Positions 17,814 to 25,454 of a stretch of DNA of 64,000 nt are shown piece after piece. The stretch spans positions 173,893 through 237,892 of the forward strand of contig NZ_RCOG02000026.1 of the NCBI RefSeq assembly GCF_009663685.2. The letters are read 5' to 3'. The position numbers were made by a program, and so were the translations under genes. Positions within the stretch are counted from its first letter, which is position 1. Every line of letters starts with the position of its first letter. The stretch is from Cupriavidus sp. U2 (lineage in GTDB: Bacteria; Pseudomonadota; Gammaproteobacteria; Burkholderiales; Burkholderiaceae). The notes under the pieces were generated by a model that was not told where the DNA came from, did no database searches, and saw nothing but the letters and a program-made list of their open reading frames with translations.

Positions 17814-19268
17814 TCACATCCGGCCCGCCCAGACCGCCGGAAGCCGGCCGGCCCATGGGTGTGCCTGCTCGATCTGGCCGGCCAGGCGCAACAGCGCCGC
17901 TTCCTGCCCGAAGCCGGCGCCGAACTGGATGCCGATGGGCAACCCGGCATGCGGCCCTGTGGGCGCAGTGGCCATCGGGACGGACATCGCGGGCAGGCCC
18001 GCCACGTTGAAGGCCGGTGTGAACGGCGCGTGCCGGAACACGCGTGCGGTCCATGCCAGGCCGTCCATCTGTTCGGCGCCGGCCGCATAGGTGCCCACCG
18101 GCTCGGGCAGGTCTGGCATGGTGGGCGTCATGAGGATGTCGGTCTCGGCAAACCAGCCGGCCGTGGCGCGCGTGACGGCGTTGCGGACATCCAGGGCCGC
18201 CGCGAAGGCCGTGCCGGTGACACGCTGGCCGTAGCGATAGGCCGCCAGCGTGGCAGGTTCCAGCGTATCGGCATCCACGCGCCGGCCGGTCTGCACGGCG
18301 ATGGCGTCGATCCAGTTCACCAGCGAGGCGCACCAGATTTGCGCGTTGGCATGGACGAAGGCTTCCCAGGACACGCCAAGGTCCGGGCGCACCGTGTCGA
18401 CGTGGTGGCCCAGATCGGTCAGCTTGCGGGCGGCATCGTCGGCGGCATCCGTCACAACTTGTGACACCGCGCCATCGTTCCAGGGCGTCAGCATCAGCCC
18501 GATGCGCAGGCGTCCCGGGTCGCGGCCGACCTCGGCGAGGAAGGGCCGCGCGGGGGCCGCCGTGTGGTACGGCTCGCCGGCTGCCGTGCCGTGGATGGCG
18601 TCGAGCAGCGCGGCGCTGTCGCGCACGGTGCGGCTCATGCCGCCTTGCACGCCGAGCCCGGCAAAGACCTCATCGAGTGCCGGACCATTCGAGACCCGGC
18701 CGCGCGTGGATTTGAGACCGAACAGGCCTGTGAACGAGGCCGGCACGCGGATCGATCCCGCCGCGTCGGTGGCATGGGCCAGCGGCACGATCCCGGCCGC
18801 CACGGCTGCGGCAGCGCCACCGCTGGAACCGCCCGCGCTGCGCCGCGTATCCCACGGATTGCTGGTCTGGCCTTGTTGCACCGATTCGGTGGCCGTGCTG
18901 AACGCCATTTCAGGCGTTGCCGTGCGGCCCAGCGTGACCAGCCCGGCGGCGCGCAGCCGCTGCATCAGGTTCGAATCGTTCGGCGCCACCAGTCCGGCCG
19001 CCAGCCTGGACCCCAGTTCCAGCCGCTTGCCGGCCATGGCGATTGCCAGGTCCTTGATCAGGAAGGGCACGCCGGCCAGCGGCCCATCGACCGAAACCTG
19101 ACCGGCGTCGGCCAGTGGCCAATGCTCGACCACCGCGCCGATGGCGGGGTTGACGGCTTCGATCGCCGCGCGTGCCAGTTCGGCCAGTTCCTGGGATGTG
19201 ACTTCCTTGCGGGCGACAAGGGCGGCCAGGCCCAGCGCATCGTGGGTCACGTATTCGCTCAGTTTCAT
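17814..19268 (-). CDS. amidase (amidase signature family)
   Basis: The product is 484 residues with a complete Ser-cisSer-Lys triad: the lysine in PFLIKDLA, the cis-serine in the GGSSGGAAAAVAAG signature, and the nucleophile in DAAGSIRVPAS. Overall order resembles 6-aminohexanoate-cyclic-dimer hydrolase and aryl-acylamide hydrolases rather than the GatA subunit, and no gatB or gatC lies nearby. It probably releases a carboxylic acid and an amine from a small amide. The start at 19268 matches the family N-terminus (LSEYVTHDALGLA). It is divergent from a LysR gene, its likely regulator. Confidence 0.9.
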   Translation of the reverse strand: MKLSEYVTHDALGLAALVARKEVTSQELAELARAAIEAVNPAIGAVVEHWPLADAGQVSVDGPLAGVPFLIKDLAIAMAGKRLELGSRLAAGLVAPNDSNLMQRLRAAGLVTLGRTATPEMAFSTATESVQQGQTSNPWDTRRSAGGSSGGAAAAVAAGIVPLAHATDAAGSIRVPASFTGLFGLKSTRGRVSNGPALDEVFAGLGVQGGMSRTVRDSAALLDAIHGTAAGEPYHTAAPARPFLAEVGRDPGRLRIGLMLTPWNDGAVSQVVTDAADDAARKLTDLGHHVDTVRPDLGVSWEAFVHANAQIWCASLVNWIDAIAVQTGRRVDADTLEPATLAAYRYGQRVTGTAFAAALDVRNAVTRATAGWFAETDILMTPTMPDLPEPVGTYAAGAEQMDGLAWTARVFRHAPFTPAFNVAGLPAMSVPMATAPTGPHAGLPIGIQFGAGFGQEAALLRLAGQIEQAHPWAGRLPAVWAGRM

Positions 19269-19400
19269 GTTGGCTCCAGCTTGACAGGGGAATGTGTGCA
19301 TCGTAGGGATGGCGGCGCATGCTGATTAGTCCTCGGAAATGGGCGTGATTGGGCCATTGATGGGACAATCTTGGCCTCTTTGCTTTCGGGAGTGGACCGC

Positions 19401-20300
19401 ATGGCCGCGGATCTCAACGACACGCTGATCTTTGTGCGCGTGGTGCAGGCTGGCAGCTTCACGGCCGGGGCGCGGCTGCTGAAGATGCCGAAGACCACTG
19501 TCAGCCGCCGGGTGATGGCGCTGGAAACGCAACTGGGTGCCCAGTTGCTGCATCGGACCACGCGCCGGCTTGGGCTGACCGAGGCGGGCGGGCTGTACTA
19601 CGCCCATGCGCGTGAGATGGTGCGCCAGATCGACGACGCCGAGGCGGCGGTCCACCAGTTGCAGGCGGGCCCGCGCGGCTGGTTGCGCGTGACGCTGCCG
19701 TATTCGTTCGGGGCGGCGTGGATCGCGCCATTGCTGGCGGATTTCCGAACGGTCTGTCCCGAGGTCAGGCTCGAAATCCTGGCTTCGCATGTGCCGCTCG
19801 ACCTGGTGGCCGATGACATCGACGTGGCGCTGCGCCTGGGCGTGCTGCCCGATTCCGATCTGGTGGCGCGCCGGCTCGGCAGCTTTGCCACGGGCGTCTA
19901 TGCCAGCCCCGGCTATCTGCAGCGCGCCGGCATGCCGGTGCACCCATCCGAACTCGCGGGCCATGCCACGCTGGCCCTGCATCAGGCGCGGCGCGAGCGC
20001 GGCTATGCGTGGCCGCTGCGCAGGGACGGCGGGCGCACCCAGTCTTTCGCCGTGGACCCGGTCATCGTCGCCAGCGATCCTGCCCTGCTGCACGATGCGC
20101 TCTGCGCGGGGCAGGGCCTGTCGCTGGCCATGCACCGGAGCATGGCCGCCGATGTCAAGGCGGGAAGGCTGCGGCGCGTGCTGCCCGAATGGACTGGGCC
20201 TGCGCAGGATTTCAACGCGGTGTTTCCGCGCGGTGCGGTGGCATCGCCCAAAGTGCGCGCCTTTGTGGATTTCCTGCGCGCGCGGCTGGGGGCTGACTGA
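19401..20300 (+). CDS. LysR family regulator next to the amidase gene
   Basis: The product is 299 residues with the HTH segment SFTAGARLLKMPKTTVSRRV and the linker phrase QLLHRTTRRLGLTEAG seen in the AaeR/PA-type one-component subgroup. The effector domain is full length. GGGAG nine bases upstream sets the ATG at 19401. It is divergent from the amidase gene across 132 bases, so local control of amidase expression is likely. Confidence 0.9.
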   Translation: MAADLNDTLIFVRVVQAGSFTAGARLLKMPKTTVSRRVMALETQLGAQLLHRTTRRLGLTEAGGLYYAHAREMVRQIDDAEAAVHQLQAGPRGWLRVTLPYSFGAAWIAPLLADFRTVCPEVRLEILASHVPLDLVADDIDVALRLGVLPDSDLVARRLGSFATGVYASPGYLQRAGMPVHPSELAGHATLALHQARRERGYAWPLRRDGGRTQSFAVDPVIVASDPALLHDALCAGQGLSLAMHRSMAADVKAGRLRRVLPEWTGPAQDFNAVFPRGAVASPKVRAFVDFLRARLGAD

Positions 20301-20455
20301 CACACCCCGTGCGGTAAATCTTCCACGCACGCGCGCAGGTCTACATGGCCGGCGCGCGGTTCCCGCCGAAAGTTCGGGCGATTGCGGCCCGACAGGCAGC
20401 GGAACAGAAATTGCAGGGTTCCAGGGATCGCGGCAGACGCGCTAAGGAGACCCAG

Positions 20456-21094
20456 ATGACACAGAAGCTGAAAAACCCCTGGTTCCGCCCCGGTGTGCTC
20501 AATGAAGGCAGCGACTGGGCCGTGCACGACCAGACCGAGGACTTTGGCGGCCCGGATTCGTATCCGCGGCCTTGGGCGCGCGGCCCCAGGCCCGACGCCA
20601 GCGTGTATGCGTCATCGCATGTCGATCCGGCCGCCTATGGCATTGCCGACGACGACGGCCTGCGCACCGCACCGGGCCGCGCGCGCTGGCATCGCGCGGC
20701 GGACGTGAACTGGCAGGACCGGCACGAGGACGGCGCCTTGCGCTATCGGGCCGGCGCCGGTGGCCGTGTGGCGGGCGTGCCCGGCGAGGCCGAGCGCGGC
20801 TACGGCGGTGGCTATGGCGCTGGCTATGGTGGCGGCTACGGCGGGCCGGTGCGATCCGAGCCCGTCTGGCCAAAGGGCTATGTCCGATCCGACGAGCGCA
20901 TTCGCGACGATGTCTGCTCGCGCCTGGCGCACGACGGCCACGTCGACTTGCAGGAGGTGGAGGTCGATGTCGATGGCGGGGTGGTCACGCTGCGCGGCGC
21001 GGCCCATGACCGGAGCGAGAAGCATCGCATCGAGGACATCGCCGAACATGTCATGGGCGTGAAGGACGTGCGTAACGAACTGCGCATTCGCTGA
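20456..21094 (+). CDS. BON-domain protein with Gly/Tyr linker
   Basis: The product is 212 residues. The N-terminal 150 residues are hydrophilic and low in predicted structure, with a GYGGGYGAGYGGGYGG linker. The C-terminal about 60 residues form a single BON domain (DDVCSRLAHDGHVDLQEVEV, then GGVVTLRGAAHDR and VKDVRNELRI). BON domains bind phospholipid surfaces and occur in osmotic-shock and envelope-stress proteins. No signal peptide is evident, so the location is unclear. GGAGA seven bases upstream supports the ATG at 20456. The gene ends in a strong terminator and stands alone. Confidence 0.88.
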   Translation: MTQKLKNPWFRPGVLNEGSDWAVHDQTEDFGGPDSYPRPWARGPRPDASVYASSHVDPAAYGIADDDGLRTAPGRARWHRAADVNWQDRHEDGALRYRAGAGGRVAGVPGEAERGYGGGYGAGYGGGYGGPVRSEPVWPKGYVRSDERIRDDVCSRLAHDGHVDLQEVEVDVDGGVVTLRGAAHDRSEKHRIEDIAEHVMGVKDVRNELRIR

Positions 21095-21111
21095 AGCTTG
21101 ATATGTCTCCG

Positions 21112-21138
21112 AAGGCCCGGCCGTGTGCCGGGCCTTTT
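21112..21138 (+). terminator. rho-independent terminator after the BON-domain gene
   Basis: A ten-base-pair stem (AAGGCCCGGC / GCCGGGCCTT) with a five-base loop ends in TT, 17 bases after the BON-domain stop codon. Confidence 0.85.
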
Positions 21139-21456
21139 CACTGGCCTGTCGCCGTCACGACGGCCCCCGCGTTCTGTGCGGATACCGGACATCCGCCTTT
21201 CTGACCTGAAAGGTCGATGCTGCATCGCAAAATCCCTGTTTCCTGCTGATCAACACCGGCCCCCGCGCTGTGGGCGAAGGGTCATGTTGCGCTGCGCCGC
21301 AACATCGAATTGTTGCGTAACACGGAACGAATTGGCTGATTCGTTGCCTTGACATTGCTCGATACAAAGTCTTACGCTCCCGGGCACGACTAAAAGACGT
21401 TCGCATGTAGAACGCAGGTTCGACATGCGGTCATTTCGACTCTCAGGAGACAAGCC
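21139..21456. promoter_or_regulatory. regulatory region upstream of the AtoE-CatC-PcaD operon
   Basis: This 318-base gap holds no gene but three structures. ATGTTGCG at 21284-21291 and CGCAACAT at 21298-21305 form an inverted repeat, with a further TTGTTGCG close by. TTGACA at 21349-21354 is a good -35 element with a weak TACGCT as -10. A near-perfect 28-base palindrome lies at 21402-21429, between that promoter and the ribosome site. No regulator gene is adjacent. Confidence 0.5.
21402..21429. repeat. 28-bp near-perfect palindrome in the operon leader
   Basis: The arms are CGCATGT/ACATGCG outside and GAAC/GTTC inside, with one unpaired position on each side and a four-base centre. It lies 16 bases before the AGGAGA ribosome site of the transporter gene. 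It could be an operator or a leader hairpin. Confidence 0.8.
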
Positions 21457-22794
21457 TTGAACAAGGTTGCCGGGTTCTTTACGGAACTGATGCGCCGGTA
21501 TCTGCCGGACCCCTTCGTGTTTGCCATCGGCCTGACGCTGCTCAGCATGGTCATGGCGATGCTGGTGGAGGGGCAGGGCGCAAGCGCCATCATCACCAAC
21601 TGGGGCAAGGGTTTCTGGAACCTGCTCTCGTTCACCACGCAGATGGCCGTGATCCTGGCCATGGGCTACGTGCTGGCCACCGCGCCGCTGGTGGACCGCT
21701 TCCTGAACGGCATCGTGGCCCGGGTGGCCACGCCGCGTGGCGCGATCATCGTGGCGACGCTGGTCGGCGGCATCGGCAGCTACCTGAACTGGGGCTTCGG
21801 CCTGGTAATCGGCGGCATCATCGCGCGCAAGCTGGCCGTGAAGGTCAAGGGCGTGCATTACCCGCTGATCATTGCCTCGGCCTATAGCGGCTTCACGATG
21901 TACGGGCTGGGCCTGTCGGCCAGTATCCCGGTGCTGATCTCCACGCCGGGACACCCGATGGAAAAGCTGATGGGCGTCATCGCGCTCAAGGACACCATTT
22001 TTTCGGTGCCGATGCTGCTGACCAGCCTGGCGGTGATCGTCACGCTGCCGCTGCTCAACGCCATGCTGCATCCGCGCGATGCGAGGGACGTGGTCGAGAT
22101 CAGGGAAGAACCGGAAGCAAGGGAATCGGCAGCCGGCGGCCATAGCATGGGCATCGAGAACACGCTGGCCGCGCGCATGAACAACAGCCGCCTGCTGAGC
22201 CTGCTGATCGGGCTGTGCGGCATGGCCTATGCGGTGCTGTACTTCGTGCAGGGCGGTACGCTGGACCTGAACCTGATCAACTTCCTGATCCTGTTCATCG
22301 GCGTGCTGCTGCTGGGCACGCCGGCCAACTACGTGGCCAAGCTCAACGAGGGCATCAAGACGATTTCGGGCATCATCCTGCAGTATCCGTTCTACGCGGG
22401 CATCATGGCGGTGATGGCGGGTTCGGGGCTGGTGGATACCATCTCGCGCGTGTTCGTCGATATCGCCACGCCGCAGACCCTGCCGTTCTGGGGCCTGGTC
22501 AGCAGCTTCGTGATCAACTTCTTTGCCCCGTCCGGCGGCGGCCACTGGGTGATCCAGGGCCCGTTCATGGTCGATGCGGCCAAGGCCATCGGCAGTTCGG
22601 TGGCGCAGACGTCGATGTCGGTGATGCTGGGCAACGCGTGGAACGACCTGGTGCAACCGTTCTGGATCCTGCCGGCGCTTGCGCTCTCGAAGCTCAAACT
22701 CAAGGACGTGATGGGCTACACCGTGATCATGATGTTCTGGGTCGGTGCCCTCTACATCGTGGCGATGCTGGCCTGGGGCATGGCCACCCACTGA
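21457..22794 (+). CDS. atoE: AtoE-family short-chain carboxylate transporter
   Basis: This inner-membrane permease has 445 residues and 11-12 helices. AtoE landmarks are FFTELMRRYLPDPFVFAIGL at the start, LATAPLVDRFL, GIGSYLNWGFGLVIGG, and the conserved FFAPSGGGHWVIQGP. E. coli AtoE imports short-chain fatty acids; here the downstream genes suggest an aromatic-derived acid or lactone instead (inference). The start is a TTG at 21457 with AGGAGA seven bases upstream; no ATG gives the family N-terminus. It is the first of five same-strand genes that end with pcaD. Confidence 0.88.
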   Translation: MNKVAGFFTELMRRYLPDPFVFAIGLTLLSMVMAMLVEGQGASAIITNWGKGFWNLLSFTTQMAVILAMGYVLATAPLVDRFLNGIVARVATPRGAIIVATLVGGIGSYLNWGFGLVIGGIIARKLAVKVKGVHYPLIIASAYSGFTMYGLGLSASIPVLISTPGHPMEKLMGVIALKDTIFSVPMLLTSLAVIVTLPLLNAMLHPRDARDVVEIREEPEARESAAGGHSMGIENTLAARMNNSRLLSLLIGLCGMAYAVLYFVQGGTLDLNLINFLILFIGVLLLGTPANYVAKLNEGIKTISGIILQYPFYAGIMAVMAGSGLVDTISRVFVDIATPQTLPFWGLVSSFVINFFAPSGGGHWVIQGPFMVDAAKAIGSSVAQTSMSVMLGNAWNDLVQPFWILPALALSKLKLKDVMGYTVIMMFWVGALYIVAMLAWGMATH

Positions 22795-22826
22795 AGTCTT
22801 TTCGCAGTACAACCTGGAGACCTCGC

Positions 22827-23123
22827 ATGCCGTACCTGATCGAAACCTTCGACAAGCCCAACCACCAGCACGTGCGCCAGGCCAACCGGCCCACGCACCT
22901 GGATTACCTGGAAGCCAACAAGCAGCTGCTGCTGGCTTGCGGCGCGAAGCTGAACGACGACGGCAGCGATGGCGGCGGTGGAATCTACATCCTCGACGTC
23001 GATACGCGCGAGGCCGCCCAGGCCTTTATCGAGGCCGATCCGTTCCACCAGGCCGACCTGTTTGCCGAGGTCAGGATCGTGCGCTGGCGCAAGGCGTACC
23101 TGGACGGCGTCCGCCATATCTGA
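22827..23123 (+). CDS. YciI family protein
   Basis: The product is 98 residues of the YciI/DGPF ferredoxin-like fold, with RPTHLDYLEANKQLLLACG and a histidine-containing ADPFHQADLF. Known family enzymes include TftG, which dehydrochlorinates a hydroxyquinol in a chlorinated-aromatic pathway, so a small catalytic step in ring-fission chemistry is possible here. GGAGA lies six bases before the ATG. It follows the transporter by 32 bases and precedes the cyclase gene by 21, so it belongs to the same operon. Confidence 0.85.
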   Translation: MPYLIETFDKPNHQHVRQANRPTHLDYLEANKQLLLACGAKLNDDGSDGGGGIYILDVDTREAAQAFIEADPFHQADLFAEVRIVRWRKAYLDGVRHI

Positions 23124-23144
23124 GCCGATACCCGAGCAGTCCTC

Positions 23145-24203
23145 ATGAAACGATGGAAGCAACGACCCGAAGGCGCCAACTGGGGCGACTTCGGCGATGA
23201 CGACCAGCTTGGCCGCCTGAACCTGATCACGGCGGACTGCGTGCGGGCCGCCGCCCAGGAAATCCGCAGTGGCCGTACGTTCTGCCTGTCGCTGCCGCTG
23301 GATCTGCCCGGCGGCAACGTGCTGAACCCGCGCCGGCATCCGCCGGTGCTGCGGCCCACGTTCCGCGACGACGTCGCATACGTCAACTTCCCGCTGGCCA
23401 AGGTGGACCCGCGCGCGCTGGACGTGCTCAGCGACGACCAGGTGCTGCTGTCGATGCAGTACTCCACGCAATGGGATTCGCTGGCGCACGTGGGCGCGTT
23501 GTTCGATGCCGACGGCGACGGCGTGGCCGAGCGCGTGTACTACAACGGGTTCCGGCCCAATACCGATATCGTCGGCCCGGTGGACTACGCCGAAGCCGAC
23601 CACTTCGCGGCGCACGCCTGCGGCCACGATCATAGCCACGCCGAGGCGCTGGGCATCGAGACCTTCGCCACGCACGGCATCCAGGCGCGCGGCGTGCTGG
23701 TTGACCTGGCGCACCACTACGGCCGCGAATGCCGCACGGTGGGTTACGACGACCTGATGCGCGTGATCGACGCAGACCGCGTGGAGGTAGGCCGCGGCGA
23801 CATCCTGGTGCTGCGCACCGGGTTTGCCGAGATGCTCGTGGAAATGGCGGGCCAGCCCGACGCCGCGCTGCTGCACAACAGCTGTTGCGCGCTGGACGGG
23901 CGCGACGAGCGCCTGCTGCACTGGATCACGGACACCGGCATCGCCGCGATCGCGGCAGACAACTACGCGGTGGAACGCTATCCGGCGCGGCCGGTGCCCG
24001 ACAGCGCCGGCCCGGTGCCGATGCTGCCGCTGCATCACCACTGCCTGTTCAAGCTGGGTTTGCCGCTGGGCGAGCTCTGGCACCTGCACGACCTGGCGGC
24101 ATATCTGCGTGCCGAAGGCCGCCACCGTTTTTTCCTGTCGGCGCCGCCGTTGCGGCTGCCCGGCGGGATGGGCTCGCCTGTGACGCCGGTTGCCATCGTC
24201 TGA
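23145..24203 (+). CDS. cyclase/formamidase family hydrolase
   Basis: The product is 352 residues of the PF04199 metal-dependent hydrolase family. The N-terminal WGDFGDDDQLGRLNLITAD is characteristic, and the metal-site region reads STQWDSLAHVGA, followed by HGIQARGVLVDLA. This is a diverged form of the usual HxGTHxDxPxH motif in which the first histidine and the threonine are replaced. Relatives include kynurenine formamidase and polyketide cyclases. In this operon a lactone or cyclic intermediate is a plausible substrate (inference). Length and ends are intact. Confidence 0.85.
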   Translation: MKRWKQRPEGANWGDFGDDDQLGRLNLITADCVRAAAQEIRSGRTFCLSLPLDLPGGNVLNPRRHPPVLRPTFRDDVAYVNFPLAKVDPRALDVLSDDQVLLSMQYSTQWDSLAHVGALFDADGDGVAERVYYNGFRPNTDIVGPVDYAEADHFAAHACGHDHSHAEALGIETFATHGIQARGVLVDLAHHYGRECRTVGYDDLMRVIDADRVEVGRGDILVLRTGFAEMLVEMAGQPDAALLHNSCCALDGRDERLLHWITDTGIAAIAADNYAVERYPARPVPDSAGPVPMLPLHHHCLFKLGLPLGELWHLHDLAAYLRAEGRHRFFLSAPPLRLPGGMGSPVTPVAIV

Positions 24204-24246
24204 TGCCGCCACGCGCCTGTCACCCACTAACCAAGAAGGAGCCGCC

Positions 24247-24531
24247 ATGCTGTTCATGGTCGAAATGACTGTCCGTATCCCCCATTCGCTCGATCCGCAG
24301 GTGGCGGACAAGATCAAGGCCGACGAAAAGGCCTACTCGCAGCAACTGCAGCGCGACGGCAAGTGGCGTCACCTGTGGCGCGTGGCTGGCCAGTACGCCA
24401 ACGTGAGCATCTTCGACGTCAAGGACGCCGACGAGCTGCACACGATCCTGACGGCGCTGCCGCTGTACCCGTACATGGAAATGAAGGTCACCGCGCTGGC
24501 GCAGCACGGTTCGGCCATCGCCCAGAACTGA
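24247..24531 (+). CDS. catC: muconolactone delta-isomerase
   Basis: The product is 94 residues and matches CatC over its whole length (MLFMVEMTVRIPHSLD, WRVAGQYANVSIFDV, LPLYPYMEMKVTALAQH). CatC converts muconolactone to 3-oxoadipate enol-lactone in the catechol branch of the beta-ketoadipate pathway and forms a decamer. AAGGAG lies seven bases before the ATG. It sits between a cyclase gene and pcaD. The partners that normally make its substrate, catA and catB, are not in the window. Confidence 0.95.
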   Translation: MLFMVEMTVRIPHSLDPQVADKIKADEKAYSQQLQRDGKWRHLWRVAGQYANVSIFDVKDADELHTILTALPLYPYMEMKVTALAQHGSAIAQN

Positions 24532-24545
24532 GCCGGAGCCCGATC

Positions 24546-25334
24546 ATGCCCTTCGCCGAACTGTCCGCCCCGTCCAGCGTCAAGCTCCACTACCAGCTCG
24601 ATGGCGATGCCAGCCTGCCGGTGCTGGTGCTGTCCAACTCGCTGGGCACCAGCTTCGAGATGTGGCAGCCGCAGATGGCTGCACTGACGAAGCATTTCCG
24701 GGTGTTGCGCTACGACACGCGCGGCCATGGCCAGTCGGCCGTGACCGAGGGCCCGTACCGCATCGCCCAGCTTGGCGGCGACGTGATCGCGCTGCTCGAT
24801 CACCTGGGCCTGCAGCGCGTGCATTTCTGCGGCCTGTCGATGGGCGGCATCACGGGCATGTGGCTGGCGCTGCACCACGCGGACCGCCTGCAGAAGCTGG
24901 TGCTCTGCAATACGGCTGCCTATATCGGCCCGCCCGAGAACTGGACCAACCGCGCCGCCGCCGTGGAGCGCGATGGCGTGGCGTCGATCGCCGCCGCCGT
25001 GGTCGACAAATGGCTGACCCCCGATTTCGCCGCGCAGCAGCCGGAACTGGTCCAGCACCTGCGCGCCATGCTTGGCGCTACCGATTCGCGTGGCTACGCG
25101 GCCAATTGCCTGGCCGTGCGCGATTCTGATCTGCGTGCCGACATCGGCCGCATCACCACGCCCACGCTGGTCATTGCCGGCTCGGGCGATATCCCGACGC
25201 CGCCCGCCGATGGCCGCTATCTGGCCGACACCATCCCCGGCGCGCAGTACGTCGAACTGTACGCCGCGCACCTTTCCAACCTGCAGCAGGTGGACGGGTT
25301 CAACCAGGCGGTGGTGAAGTTTCTTGCCGGCTGA
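24546..25334 (+). CDS. pcaD: 3-oxoadipate enol-lactonase
   Basis: The product is 262 residues, an alpha/beta hydrolase with nucleophile elbow GLSMGG, an acidic residue in the GSGDIPTP segment, and the closing histidine in YAAHLSNLQQ, which replaces the more usual AAHLPNIEQ. YDTRGHGQS and LSNSLGTSFEMW are typical PcaD markers. It hydrolyses enol-lactone to 3-oxoadipate directly after CatC. It starts 14 bases after catC and ends the five-gene operon. Confidence 0.93.
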   Translation: MPFAELSAPSSVKLHYQLDGDASLPVLVLSNSLGTSFEMWQPQMAALTKHFRVLRYDTRGHGQSAVTEGPYRIAQLGGDVIALLDHLGLQRVHFCGLSMGGITGMWLALHHADRLQKLVLCNTAAYIGPPENWTNRAAAVERDGVASIAAAVVDKWLTPDFAAQQPELVQHLRAMLGATDSRGYAANCLAVRDSDLRADIGRITTPTLVIAGSGDIPTPPADGRYLADTIPGAQYVELYAAHLSNLQQVDGFNQAVVKFLAG

Positions 25335-25454
25335 CAATCGCCAGGCCGCCATTCGGTTGTAGCATCGCCGCCTGACACAGCTTGTGGACGCGGGAATGGC
25401 GAATATGCGCGAATACTTCCCTACATCAGCGGCTGGGCGCTGGGCGAGTACTGA

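Noticed and set aside
25335..25454. Possible terminator between pcaD and the convergent gene
   Set aside because: No stable stem with a T-run was found.
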